Shown in pieces: positions 52,186-60,879 of a stretch of DNA of 64,000 bases. The notes under the pieces are model-generated. The model worked only from the letters and a program-made list of their open reading frames with translations, was not told where the DNA came from and searched no databases. The stretch comes from Falsiroseomonas tokyonensis (GTDB lineage: Bacteria; Pseudomonadota; Alphaproteobacteria; Acetobacterales; Acetobacteraceae): contig NZ_JAFNJS010000010.1 of the NCBI RefSeq assembly GCF_019024325.1, forward strand, positions 104,709-168,708. Reading direction: 5' to 3'. The stretch's first letter is position 1. Each line of letters opens with the position of its first letter. Both the position numbers and the translations under genes were made by a program.

Positions 52186-53940
52186 ATGCACCACCTCGAC
52201 CGCCGCACGAACGCAATCCTGCGCCGACTGGTCCTTCTGCTGGCGCTGCTGCTGCCGGTCGCAGCCGGCGCGCAGGTGCAGCCGCCTGGCCTGACCGGGC
52301 AGGCCGCCACGCGGGGCCCCGCCGTTGGCACCTTGCCGAACCTGCTGGGCGCCGCGGCCGATACCATCACCACCTCCCGCGCCGGATCCGCCACGGCGGC
52401 GGAGGGCGGGCCGACCGCGGTGGGCCCGATCGGCGACCCTGCCCGCGCCGCGGGCCCGGCGACCGTCGTCTTCGGCGCGGCGCTTTTCACCCGGGCGCCG
52501 CCCTCGGCCACCGATACGCCGAATCCGAACTACGTGATCCGCCCGGGCGACCGCGTCTCCGTCACCATCTGGGGCTTCATCGAGGCTTCCGTGGTCGGCG
52601 TGGTGGATCCGGAGGGCAATCTCTTCCTGCCGCAGATCGGCCCGATCCGTCTGGCCGGCACCCGCGCCGGCGACGTGCAGCGGGTGGTCGAGGCCGAGGT
52701 GCGCCGCGTCTATTCGCAGCAGGTGCAGGTCTATGCCGTACTGCTGAACGCCAGCCAGGTCGGCGTCTTCGTCACCGGCCCGGTTCGGGCGCCTGGCCGC
52801 CACCTCGGCGCCGGGTCCGACAGCGTGCTCGACTACCTGACCCGCGCCGGCGGCGTGGATCCGGGCCGCGGTTCCTACCGTGATATCACGGTGAACCGCG
52901 GCGGCCGCACGGTGGTGCGGATCGACCTCTACCGCTTCCTGCTGACCGGCCAGCTGCCCAATATCACCCTGCAGGAAGGCGATACCATCGTGGTGGCGCC
53001 GCAGGGCGCGATGGTCGGGGCCGATGGCGCCGTGCGCAACAACTTCCTCTTCGAGGTCAGCGGCCGGACCATGCCGGGGCGCGAGCTGCTGAGCCTGGCC
53101 TCGCCGCTGCCCTCCGCCACCAATGCGGTGATCCGCGGCAGCCGCGGCGGCCAGCCCTTCGCGCGCTATGCCACGGTGCGGGAACTGGCCGGCCTGCAAT
53201 TGCAGGACCAGGACACCGTCACCTTCATCACCGACAGTCCGGCGCCGACCGTGCGCGTCAGCGTCGAGGGCAGCCGCATCGGCCCCTCCGTGCTCATTGC
53301 GGACCGCGACACCACGCTCTGCACGCTGCTGGACCATGTGGCGGTGGACCCGGTGCTGGCGAATACGGCCGGCGTCTTCCTGCTGCGCCCTTCGGTCGCG
53401 GCGCAGCAGACGCGGGTGATCAACGAGGCGATGGACCGGCTGGAGCGCCAGCTGTTCATGTCCGTCTCCTCCACCACCGGCGTCGCCGAGATCCGGGCGG
53501 TCGAGGCCAACCTCGTCTCCACCTATATCCAGCGCGCCCGCCGCACCCGTCCGGAAGGCCGCCTGGTGGTGATGGACCGCACCGGCCGCTGCGCCGATGT
53601 GCGGCTGGAGGATGGCGATACCGTGGTCATCCCGGAACGGGTGCAGACGGTGCTGGTCTCGGGCGAGGTCTCGGTGCCGCAGGCGGTGGTCTGGCGCCCC
53701 GACATGCGCATCCCGGACTATGTGCGCGCGGCCGGTGGCTTTGCGGAGCGTGGCGTGGAAAGCCAGGTGATGATCCGCAAGGCTTCGGGCGAGCTGATCC
53801 TGGAGCCGACGGAAGGCCCGGCGCCGGGGGACGAGCTGATCGCTCTGCCGCGGCTGGATCCGAAGAACTTCCAGATCGCCCGCGACCTGCTGAACCTGAT
53901 CTTCCAGTCCGCCCTCTCGGCGCGTGTCTTCATGAACTGA
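52186..53940 (+). CDS. kpsD: Outer-membrane polysaccharide export protein, KpsD/Wza-like
   Basis: A protein of about 584 residues. The signal peptide (LRRLVLLLALLLPVAAGAQ) has no lipobox cysteine, as in KpsD rather than Wza. The Poly_export domain begins YVIRPGDRVSVTIWGFIEAS (near residue 107). Several SLBB-type beta-grasp domains follow (GVFVTGPVRAPGRHLG, LFEVSGRTMPGRELL, VLVSGEVSVPQAVVWRPDM), giving a ring-forming channel. The frame is open to 52108; the ATG at 52186 was chosen as closest to the signal. It is the last export gene of the locus. Confidence 0.9.
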   Translation: MHHLDRRTNAILRRLVLLLALLLPVAAGAQVQPPGLTGQAATRGPAVGTLPNLLGAAADTITTSRAGSATAAEGGPTAVGPIGDPARAAGPATVVFGAALFTRAPPSATDTPNPNYVIRPGDRVSVTIWGFIEASVVGVVDPEGNLFLPQIGPIRLAGTRAGDVQRVVEAEVRRVYSQQVQVYAVLLNASQVGVFVTGPVRAPGRHLGAGSDSVLDYLTRAGGVDPGRGSYRDITVNRGGRTVVRIDLYRFLLTGQLPNITLQEGDTIVVAPQGAMVGADGAVRNNFLFEVSGRTMPGRELLSLASPLPSATNAVIRGSRGGQPFARYATVRELAGLQLQDQDTVTFITDSPAPTVRVSVEGSRIGPSVLIADRDTTLCTLLDHVAVDPVLANTAGVFLLRPSVAAQQTRVINEAMDRLERQLFMSVSSTTGVAEIRAVEANLVSTYIQRARRTRPEGRLVVMDRTGRCADVRLEDGDTVVIPERVQTVLVSGEVSVPQAVVWRPDMRIPDYVRAAGGFAERGVESQVMIRKASGELILEPTEGPAPGDELIALPRLDPKNFQIARDLLNLIFQSALSARVFMN

Positions 53941-53967
53941 GGCACGCGCGGACGTGACCGACCCATC

Positions 53968-53987
53968 GCCGCGGCAGGAGCCGCGGC
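53968..53987 (+). terminator. Stem-loop after the kpsD-like gene
   Basis: GCCGCGGC occurs twice around AGGA, giving an 8-bp stem with a 4-base loop, 28 bases after the kpsD stop. A smaller CCGGCC-AAA-GGCCGG hairpin (54044-54058) follows just before the next gene. Neither has a T-run. Confidence 0.45.
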
Positions 53988-54082
53988 AGGGTCGTGCGGC
54001 GATTGCGGCGCGGCGCGCGGCGCGATACCAGAACAGGGCATGACCGGCCAAAGGCCGGCACCTGGCAGGGAGGCCGCACGAA

Positions 54083-55063
54083 GTGACCACTATTCCCACG
54101 GCGACCATCGGACGTCGCACCGCCCTCGGGCTTGGCGCCTCGCTTCTTGCTGCTCCCGCGGTCTGGGGCCAGGACCGCTACCCCAGCCGCCCGATCCGCC
54201 TGCTGGTGCCCTGGGCCGCCGGCGGCACCACCGATATCCAGATGCGCGCCTTGGCGGAACAGGCCTCCCGCCGCCTCGGCCAGCCGATCGTGGTGGAGAA
54301 TCGCGCCGGCGCCGGCGGCATCCTGGGGCCGCAGCAGCTGCTGAACGAGCGGCCGGACGGCTATGTCATCAGCCAGATGCCGATCAGCGTGTTCCGCCAC
54401 CCTCAGATGGCCCCCCGCGCGCTGTTCAACCCGCTGGAGGACTTCACCTACGTCATCCACCTGACCGGCTACCTGTTCGGCATCGTGGTGAATGCCGAGA
54501 GCCCGTGGCAGAACCTCCAGCAGTTCCTGGACTATGCGAAGGCCAATCCGGGCCGGGTGAACTACGGCACGCCGGGCGTCGGCACCTCGCTGCATATCAC
54601 CATGGAACAGATCGCCGGCCAGCGCGGCATCGAATGGACGCATGTGCCCTTCCGCGGCTGGGCGGAGAACAGCCAGGCGCTGCTCGGCAACCAGATCCAG
54701 GCGAGCGCCGACAGCTCCGGCTGGTCAGAGCTGGTGCTGTCCGGCCGCATGCGGCTGCTGGTGACCTGGTCGGCCGAACGCGCCAAGCGCTTCCCCAATG
54801 TGCCGACGCTGAAGGAAAGCGGCATCGATATCGTCTCGGCCTCTCCCTATGGGCTGGCCGGGCCGAAGGGGATGAACCCGGACCATGTGAAGGTGCTGCA
54901 CGACGCCTTCCGCGAGGCGCTGTTCGACCCGGCCCATGTCGCCATCCTGGACCGCTTCGACATGGCGCCCTTCCACCTCGGCCCGGACGAATATGCCGCC
55001 TTCGTGCGCCGGCAATATGCCGAGGAGGGTGAGATGATCCGCCGGCTGGGCCTGCGGCTTTAG
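54083..55063 (+). CDS. TctC/Bug-family periplasmic substrate-binding receptor
   Basis: A 326-residue TTT-family receptor. The signal has a twin-arginine-like start (TIGRRTALGLGASLLAAPAV, cleavage near WGQ). The mature part begins YPSRPIRLLVPWAAGGTTDI and has VVENRAGAGGILGPQQLLN and VPFRGWAENSQALLGNQ. The GTG start has GGGAGG about 9 bases before it. It is not linked to obvious catabolic genes. The ligand is unknown. Confidence 0.9.
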   Translation: MTTIPTATIGRRTALGLGASLLAAPAVWGQDRYPSRPIRLLVPWAAGGTTDIQMRALAEQASRRLGQPIVVENRAGAGGILGPQQLLNERPDGYVISQMPISVFRHPQMAPRALFNPLEDFTYVIHLTGYLFGIVVNAESPWQNLQQFLDYAKANPGRVNYGTPGVGTSLHITMEQIAGQRGIEWTHVPFRGWAENSQALLGNQIQASADSSGWSELVLSGRMRLLVTWSAERAKRFPNVPTLKESGIDIVSASPYGLAGPKGMNPDHVKVLHDAFREALFDPAHVAILDRFDMAPFHLGPDEYAAFVRRQYAEEGEMIRRLGLRL

Positions 55064-55096
55064 TCCGAGGGCGCGCCTCGCCCACCCGGCGCGGAT

Positions 55097-56026
55097 ATGG
55101 CATCCGGCGGCATGACCTCCACCGCCCATATCCGCTGCGGCGACGACCTGCGCGACCTGCTGCCGCAGGCCGGCCTCGCCGGCAGCTACCTGCCGATCGC
55201 CGATCCGGTCTGCGTCGGCGCCGTCTCCGACGACGACGTCATGGCCTATCTCGGCCAGCGCGCCCGGGTGATCGCGCTGCATGCCGGGGTGGATGCGCAG
55301 GAAGCGCGGCTGCGGCTCGGCCGGGAATACATGGCGCTGAACGCGCTGGACCGCTTCGACCGCGTGCTGCTGTGGTTCGAGCACGACCTCTGGGACCAGG
55401 CCTGCCTGATCCGCGTCCTGTCGCTGCTGGCCGGGCGCGCGCCGCTGGACGGGAAGCTGTTCCTGATGCCGGCGGATGGCCGGCGGCCCTTTGCGCATCT
55501 GGCGCCGGCGGCATTGGCGGCACTGGTGCCGCAGCCGCTCGGCGCGCTCCAGCTTGAAGCGGGCGCCGAGGCCTGGGCCGCCTTCGCCAGCCCGGATCCC
55601 GTCGCGCTGGACCGGCTGACCCGCCGCGCCTTGCCGCTGCCGCATCTGGCCGCCGCGATGCGCCGCCATCTGCAGGACCTGCCCTGGCGCAGCGATGGCC
55701 TGGCCCTGACCGAGCGGCGCCTGCTGCAGGCGGTGGCAGAGGGAGCGGAAGATGAGGCCGCGGTGCTGCGCGTGCTGTTGCAGGCCGACCCCATCTTCCA
55801 GGTGACCGACCTGATCCTTCGGGACGTGGCGCGGCGCCTGTCCGCCCTGCCGCAGCGGCTGATCACGCCCCATCTGCCCTGGCGGCTGACCGAGCGCGGC
55901 GTCGCGGTGCTGGCCGGCACGGCGCGCCACCGCTCGACCCCCCGCTTCCAGGGCGGGGTGCAGGTGCGGCCGGATCCCGCCTGGTGGTGGGACCCGCGCG
56001 CGGCAGGGGTGCACCAGGCCACCTGA
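55097..56026 (+). CDS. DUF1835-domain protein of unknown function
   Basis: A 309-residue cytoplasmic protein. Residues 8-120 match the DUF1835 pattern (HIRCGDDLRDLLPQAGLAG, then DRVLLWFEHDLWDQACLIRV). The C-terminal part (RHLQDLPWRSDGLALTERRL and TPHLPWRLTERGVAVL) has the winged-helix-like segment usual in this family. No enzymatic role is established that I know of. An in-frame ATG at 55112 is an alternative start. It is 33 bases after the Bug gene. Confidence 0.75.
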   Translation: MASGGMTSTAHIRCGDDLRDLLPQAGLAGSYLPIADPVCVGAVSDDDVMAYLGQRARVIALHAGVDAQEARLRLGREYMALNALDRFDRVLLWFEHDLWDQACLIRVLSLLAGRAPLDGKLFLMPADGRRPFAHLAPAALAALVPQPLGALQLEAGAEAWAAFASPDPVALDRLTRRALPLPHLAAAMRRHLQDLPWRSDGLALTERRLLQAVAEGAEDEAAVLRVLLQADPIFQVTDLILRDVARRLSALPQRLITPHLPWRLTERGVAVLAGTARHRSTPRFQGGVQVRPDPAWWWDPRAAGVHQAT

Positions 56027-56032
56027 CGCGCT

Positions 56033-56064
56033 CCTGGCAGGTTGAGCCCCTGGCAGGTTGAGCC
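56033..56064 (+). repeat. 16-bp perfect tandem duplication
   Basis: CCTGGCAGGTTGAGCC occurs twice in direct succession (56033-56048 and 56049-56064) in the short gap between the DUF1835 gene and the next Bug gene. It is probably a slippage product, but could double a regulatory site. Confidence 0.85.
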
Positions 56065-56111
56065 CCGGGCGGCGCTGCGCCATGCTCCGCCCAGGGGAAA
56101 CGTCAGGACAA

Positions 56112-57083
56112 ATGACCATGCGGATGCGACGGATGGCGGCGGCGCTGGCGCTGCTGGGCGGGCTGGCGGGCGTGCTGCCCGCGGTGGCGCAGGAGGCCTG
56201 GCCGAACCGCCCGCTGCGGCTGGTGGTGGGCTTCCCGGCCGGCGGTCCCACCGACATCCCCGCCCGCATCATCGCGGAGAAGCTGCGCGGCCAGTTCAGC
56301 CAGCCGGTGGTGGTGGAGAATCGCAGCGGCGCCGGCGGCCGCATCGCGCTGGACCATGTGCTGGCGCAGCCGCGGGACGGCCATACGCTGCTGGTCTGCA
56401 CCTATATCGACGCGCTGAATTCGATGAGCGCCAGCCGGCCCTATGCTTTGGGGGAGATGGCGCCGATTTCCCAGATCACGCGGGCCTATTACGCGCTGGT
56501 CGTGCCGAACGGCCTGCCGGCCGCGAATGTCGCGGAATTCGTGGCGCTGGCGAAGGCGCGGGCGGAGGGGATGGCCTTCGGCCATGTCGGCCCGGCCTCC
56601 ATGCCCAACCTGGTGGCGCGGATGTTCGAGGGTGCGGCGGGGGTCAGCATGGTGGAGGTGCCCTATCGCGGCACGCCGCCGGTGTTGCAGGACCTGATCG
56701 CCGGCCGGCTGCAGCTTTTCGTGGGCCCGCTGGTGAACACCATGCCACTGGCCCAGGCGGGCCAGGTGCGGGCGATCGGCGTCACCAGCCCGCAGCGCCT
56801 GGCCGTGGCGCCGGAGGTGCCGACGCTGGTGGAGCAGGGGATGGAGCTGGTCGCCTTCGGCTGGCTCGGCATCTGCGGCGGCGCCGGCACGCCGCCGGCG
56901 GTGGTGCGGCGGATGAACGAGCTGGTCGTGGCCGCCGTCGCCTCCCCCGAATACCGGACCGCGGTGGAGGGCACCGGGGCCGCGGCCGTTTCCTCGACGC
57001 CGGCGGAGTTGGAGCGGCTGATGCAGGACACGGTGACGCAATACGGCGCGGTGATCCGGCGCTTCAACATCCCGATGGACTGA
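56112..57083 (+). CDS. TctC/Bug-family periplasmic substrate-binding receptor
   Basis: A 323-residue TTT-family receptor, the fifth in the window. The signal is MRRMAAALALLGGLAGVLPA with cleavage near VAQ. The mature part is WPNRPLRLVVGFPAGGPTD, then VVENRSGAGGRIALDHVLA and VEVPYRGTPPVLQDLIAG. An AGGA box lies close before the ATG at 56112; the ATG at 56118 is equally possible. It ends 4 bases before the convergent tadA gene. The ligand is unknown. Confidence 0.9.
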   Translation: MTMRMRRMAAALALLGGLAGVLPAVAQEAWPNRPLRLVVGFPAGGPTDIPARIIAEKLRGQFSQPVVVENRSGAGGRIALDHVLAQPRDGHTLLVCTYIDALNSMSASRPYALGEMAPISQITRAYYALVVPNGLPAANVAEFVALAKARAEGMAFGHVGPASMPNLVARMFEGAAGVSMVEVPYRGTPPVLQDLIAGRLQLFVGPLVNTMPLAQAGQVRAIGVTSPQRLAVAPEVPTLVEQGMELVAFGWLGICGGAGTPPAVVRRMNELVVAAVASPEYRTAVEGTGAAAVSSTPAELERLMQDTVTQYGAVIRRFNIPMD

Positions 57084-57086
57084 CCG

Positions 57087-57527
57087 CTACCGCAGCTTCG
57101 CGAAGAAGCCCCGCAGCAGCGCCGCGGCCTCGCTTTCCCGCACCCCGCCCACCACTTCGGGGGCGTGGTGGCAGGTGGGTTGGGAAAAAATGCGGGGGCC
57201 GTGCTCCACGCCGCCGCCCTTCGGGTCATAGGCACCGAAGACCAGGCGCCTCACCCGGAAATGGGCGATGGCCTGGGCGCACATGGCGCAGGGCTCCAGC
57301 GTCACCCACAGCGTCGCCTCGGGCAGCAGCTTGTCGCCCAGCGCGGCGGCCGCGGCGCGAAGCGCCAGCATTTCGGCATGGGCGGAGGGGTCGCGCCGTT
57401 CCTCCACCTCATTGCCCGCCTGGGCCAGCGGCCGGCCGGCGGCATCGGTCACCACGGCGCCAACCGGCACTTCGCCGCGCGCGGCGGCGGCGGCGGCTTC
57501 CTGCAGCGCGATCTCCATGGGCGACAT
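57087..57527 (-). CDS. tadA: tRNA-specific adenosine deaminase TadA
   Basis: A protein of about 146 residues that converts A34 to inosine in tRNA-Arg(ACG). Zinc and catalytic residues are in SAHAEMLALR (HAE) and TLEPCAMCAQAI (PCxxC). NEVEERRDPSAHAE is the usual TadA active-site lead-in, and the C-terminus ends LLRGFFAKLR. The frame extends to a GTG at about 57551; the internal ATG giving MSPMEIALQEA fits the family length better. General cytidine/guanine deaminases are related, but the VFGAYDPKGGGV stretch supports TadA. Confidence 0.9.
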   Translation of the reverse strand: MSPMEIALQEAAAAAARGEVPVGAVVTDAAGRPLAQAGNEVEERRDPSAHAEMLALRAAAAALGDKLLPEATLWVTLEPCAMCAQAIAHFRVRRLVFGAYDPKGGGVEHGPRIFSQPTCHHAPEVVGGVRESEAAALLRGFFAKLR

Positions 57528-57628
57528 GGCGCTGCTTTGCCCGGTCGCCACGGCTCGGTCGAGTGGTTTCCGCGCGCAACCCGCGCCTCCGGGCGTGCCG
57601 GCCTGTGCAAAAGTGCTATAGCGGCGGC

Positions 57629-58342
57629 ATGAAGAATCGCCCGGTCATCGGCGTAACCCTGGATGCGGAATCGGCCGGCGGCTGGTCCAAGCTGCCCTGG
57701 TACGCGCTCCGCCAGAACTATTTTGCCAGTGTCATCGCGGCAGGCGGCCTGCCCGTGGCGCTGCCGCACCATCCCGAACTGGCGGTCGAATATCTCGATG
57801 TCATCGACGGGCTGCTGGTGACGGGCGGCGCCTTCGATGTGGATCCCGCGCTCTGGGGCGGCGGCCCGCCGCATCCGAAGGTGACGCTGAAGCCTGGCCG
57901 GACCGATTTCGAACTGGCAGCCACCCGTGCCGCGCTGAACCGGGACATGCCGGTGCTCGGCATCTGCGGCGGCCAGCAACTGCTCGCGGTGGCCCTGGGC
58001 GGGACATTGATACAACATATCCCGGACGAGGTTCCGGGCGCGCTGGCGCATGAGCAGCCCAATCCGCGCACCGAGCCGGGGCATGAGGTGGCGATCACGC
58101 CCGACACGCTGCTGGCCCGTATCGTGGGTGGTGCCCGCATGGCGGTAAATTCCGCCCATCACCAGGCCGTGGCGACGCCGGGCCAGGGCGTGGTGAATGC
58201 CCTGGCGCCGGATGGCGTGGTGGAGGGGATCGAGCTGCCCGGCCACCGCTTCGCGCTGGGCGTGCAGTGGCACCCGGAATATGCGGTGGACCCGCGCGAC
58301 CCCGATATCCTCGCGGCCTTTGTCGAGGCGGCCCGCCGATGA
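57629..58342 (+). CDS. Class I glutamine amidotransferase-like hydrolase (PuuD / peptidase C26 type)
   Basis: A 237-residue enzyme of the gamma-glutamyl-gamma-aminobutyrate hydrolase family. The nucleophile is the cysteine in VLGICGGQQLLAVALGG, and the His-Glu pair is in GVQWHPEYAVD. LLVTGGAFDVDPALWGG is the family's substrate-side loop. It may cleave gamma-glutamyl amides in polyamine breakdown, though no puu genes are near. A GCTATA -10-like sequence ends a few bases before the ATG, suggesting a short leader. The stop overlaps the rluB start. Confidence 0.87.
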   Translation: MKNRPVIGVTLDAESAGGWSKLPWYALRQNYFASVIAAGGLPVALPHHPELAVEYLDVIDGLLVTGGAFDVDPALWGGGPPHPKVTLKPGRTDFELAATRAALNRDMPVLGICGGQQLLAVALGGTLIQHIPDEVPGALAHEQPNPRTEPGHEVAITPDTLLARIVGGARMAVNSAHHQAVATPGQGVVNALAPDGVVEGIELPGHRFALGVQWHPEYAVDPRDPDILAAFVEAARR

Positions 58343-59298
58343 CCGACCAACCCGAAGACACCGTTGGGAACGCCGCCGAGGACAGTGCCGAGCGCGGCGA
58401 GCGCATCGCCAAGTACCTGGCCCGCGCCGGCATCGCCTCCCGCCGCGATGCGGAGAAGCTGGTGGCCGAGGGCGTGGTGAAGCTTAACGGCAAGAAGGTG
58501 GAAGGCCCTGCCACCTTCGTGAAGCCGGGCGACCGCGTATCCGTCGCCGGCAAGACGGTGGCGACGGCGGAGCGCACCCGGCTGTTCCGCCACCACAAGC
58601 CGGATGGTGTCGTCACCACCCACAAGGACCCGCAGGGCCGCCCCACGGTCTTCGAACGGCTGCCGCCGGCGATCGGCCGCGTGGTCTCGATCGGCCGGCT
58701 CGATCTGACCAGCGAGGGGCTGCTGCTGCTGACCAATGATGGCGCCCTGGCCCGCAAGCTGGAACTGCCGAGCAATGGCTGGCTGCGCCGCTACCGCGTG
58801 CGCGTCTTCGGCCATGTGGATGAGCGCGCCTTCGCGGCCCTGTCGCGCGGCATCACCATCGAGGGCGTGGCCTACGGCCCCATCGAATGCGGCCTCGACA
58901 GCCGCCAGGGCGGCATCGCCTGGCTGACGGTGAGCCTGAAGGAGGGCAAGAACCGCGAGATCCGCCGGGTGATGCAGCATCTGGGATTGCAGGTCACGCG
59001 GCTGATCCGCACCGCCTATGGCCCCTTCCAGCTCGGCACGCTGCCCAAGGGCGCGGTGGAGGAGGTGCATCCCAAGGTGATGCGCGAGCAGCTCGGCATC
59101 GGCGAGGCTCCGGCCAAGCGCCGCCGGCGCGAGGTGGCGGAGGCCGAGGCGGTGGCGGCCGCCGCGCCCCCGCCGGAACCCGCCGCGCCCGTTTCCAAGC
59201 GCCCGCCGCGCCCCGGCAATATCCCGCGCGCCCGCAACGCCGAACCGAAAAGGCCGCCCCGTGCTTCGACTCGTCGCCGGACGCCACCGCGGGCGTAG
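58339..59298 (+). CDS. rluB: 23S rRNA pseudouridine synthase, RluB/RsuA family
   Basis: A 319-residue RNA-modifying enzyme. The S4 domain covers residues 22-75 (RIAKYLARAGIASRRDAEKL). The catalytic domain has the aspartate motif GRLDLTSEGLLLLTNDG, then EGKNREIRRVMQHLGL. The C-terminal 60 residues are a basic, Pro/Arg-rich tail (SKRPPRPGNIPRARNAEP). The product is probably pseudouridine 2605 of 23S rRNA, although RluE or RluF specificity cannot be excluded. It overlaps the amidotransferase gene by 4 bases and rsmD by 38 bases. Confidence 0.9.
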   Translation: MTDQPEDTVGNAAEDSAERGERIAKYLARAGIASRRDAEKLVAEGVVKLNGKKVEGPATFVKPGDRVSVAGKTVATAERTRLFRHHKPDGVVTTHKDPQGRPTVFERLPPAIGRVVSIGRLDLTSEGLLLLTNDGALARKLELPSNGWLRRYRVRVFGHVDERAFAALSRGITIEGVAYGPIECGLDSRQGGIAWLTVSLKEGKNREIRRVMQHLGLQVTRLIRTAYGPFQLGTLPKGAVEEVHPKVMREQLGIGEAPAKRRRREVAEAEAVAAAAPPPEPAAPVSKRPPRPGNIPRARNAEPKRPPRASTRRRTPPRA

Positions 59299-59818
59299 GC
59301 TCGCGGCCCCGCCGGGCGAGACCACCCGCCCGACCAGCGACCGCGTGCGCCAGGCGCTGTTCGACATGCTCTGGCACGCCCCCTGGGCGGGGCGGGAGGC
59401 GGTGGAGGACCAGCGCGTGCTGGACGCCTTCGCAGGGTCCGGCGCGCTGGGGCTCGAGGCGCTGTCGCGTGGGGCGGCGCATGCCAGCTTCCTGGAGAGC
59501 GACCGGGTGGCGCTGGCCGTGTTGCGCCAGAACGTGGCCATGCTGAAGGAGGAGGCACGGTGCAGCGTGCTGGGCGGGGACGCGCTGCGGCCGCGCCAGG
59601 CGCCGGCACCCTGTGCCCTGGTCTTCCTCGACCCGCCCTATGGGCGGGAGCTCGTGCCCAAGGCGCTGGCGGCGCTGGCGGAGGCCGGCTGGCTGGCCCC
59701 CGGCGCGCTGGTGGTGGCCGAACTGGGGCGGGAGGAGGCGCTGGAACTGCCCGGCTATGCGGAGCAGGCGACGCGGGAACATGGCGCCGCGCGGCTGGTC
59801 TTTCTGCGCGCCGGCTGA
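59261..59818 (+). CDS. rsmD: 16S rRNA (guanine966-N2)-methyltransferase RsmD
   Basis: A 185-residue SAM-dependent methyltransferase. It starts at a GTG inside rluB with LRLVAGRHRGRRLAAP, the usual RsmD N-terminus. RPTSDRVRQALFDML, the SAM motif VLDAFAGSGALGLEALSRG and the catalytic LVFLDPPYGRELV motif follow. The 38-base overlap with rluB suggests coupled expression of two rRNA-modifying enzymes. Confidence 0.95.
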   Translation: MLRLVAGRHRGRRLAAPPGETTRPTSDRVRQALFDMLWHAPWAGREAVEDQRVLDAFAGSGALGLEALSRGAAHASFLESDRVALAVLRQNVAMLKEEARCSVLGGDALRPRQAPAPCALVFLDPPYGRELVPKALAALAEAGWLAPGALVVAELGREEALELPGYAEQATREHGAARLVFLRAG

Positions 59819-59961
59819 CTGCGCACAGCGGCAGGCTTCCGAGCATTGTAAGGAGACGTCGTTGGACCGGGGGAACCTCGGCCAAGTTTACGAACTTCTC
59901 GTTCCTTGCGGCGTAGAAAGTTCTGACCCTGCCGAGGGCGAAATCGTATCGGACCGCGCCA

Positions 59962-60729
59962 ATGTCCCCGAATGCAACGGCCTGTTCGACCTGCCGGACC
60001 GCCAAGCCCCTGTTTCCCTTCACCATGGCCTTCCAGCCGGTGATAGACCTGCAGGAGGTGCGGATCGACGCGCATGAGGCGCTGGTGCGCGGACCTGGGA
60101 ACGAGGGGGCGGCGAGCGTGCTGGCCCAGGTGAATGCAGGCAACCTCTACGCCTTCGACCAGGCCTGCCGGGTCAAGGCGATCGAATTGGCGACGCGTCT
60201 CGGCATCGACTGCCAGCTCAACATCAACTTCCTGCCCAATGCGGTCTATGAACCGAGCGCCTGCATCCGCCAGACCCTGGCGGCGGCGCGGCGCTGCGGC
60301 CTGGCTCCGAACCGCCTGACCTTCGAACTGACCGAGGGCGAGCAGGTGGTCGACCTGGCACACACCCGGGGCATCTTCGAGGAATACCGACGCCAGGGCT
60401 TCCAGGTGGCGCTGGACGATTTCGCCACCGGCTATTCGGGCCTGTCGCGGCTGGCCGACCTGCGCCCCGACATCATCAAGATCGACCGCGCCCTGGTGCA
60501 GGATTGCGATCGCGACCGCGTTCGGCTCGCCATCATCGCCAGCCTGGTCCGGCTGGGCGGCGACATCGGGATCAAGGTGGTGGCGGAGGGATTGGAGCGC
60601 CGCGAGGAGGTCGAGGCGCTGCGCGTAACCGGCCTGCGCTACATGCAGGGCTTCTACTTTGCCCGTCCCGTCTTCGAGGGACTGGCGCCTTCCGGCTCAG
60701 CCCTGGCGGGCCTACTCTGCCCGGCCTGA
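59962..60729 (+). CDS. EAL-domain cyclic-di-GMP phosphodiesterase
   Basis: A 255-residue protein that is almost entirely an EAL domain. A CSTCR pair near residue 8 precedes PFTMAFQPVIDL. The residues needed for catalysis are present: E in HEALVRG, N in LNINFLPN, E in FELTEGE, DD in ALDDFATGYSGLS, K in IIKIDRAL, E in VVAEGLERR and Q in YMQGFYFARP. It should lower c-di-GMP and so affect motility or polysaccharide output. No sensor domain is fused. The 143-base upstream region contains an AAGGAG box before a TTG in another frame. Confidence 0.88.
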   Translation: MSPNATACSTCRTAKPLFPFTMAFQPVIDLQEVRIDAHEALVRGPGNEGAASVLAQVNAGNLYAFDQACRVKAIELATRLGIDCQLNINFLPNAVYEPSACIRQTLAAARRCGLAPNRLTFELTEGEQVVDLAHTRGIFEEYRRQGFQVALDDFATGYSGLSRLADLRPDIIKIDRALVQDCDRDRVRLAIIASLVRLGGDIGIKVVAEGLERREEVEALRVTGLRYMQGFYFARPVFEGLAPSGSALAGLLCPA

Positions 60730-60879
60730 CGGGCCTCGCCCGACTGCCGATACGCCCCTAGGGCCGCCGGCAAGCCTAAGCCTTGGGTAAGACTTCTCAG
60801 TCATCCTGCGCACCCGCGTTAGGCTGCGTGAGGCACCCGGATGTTAGGCTACAGGCTTCGAACAGCGAAGGCGTCTGGC

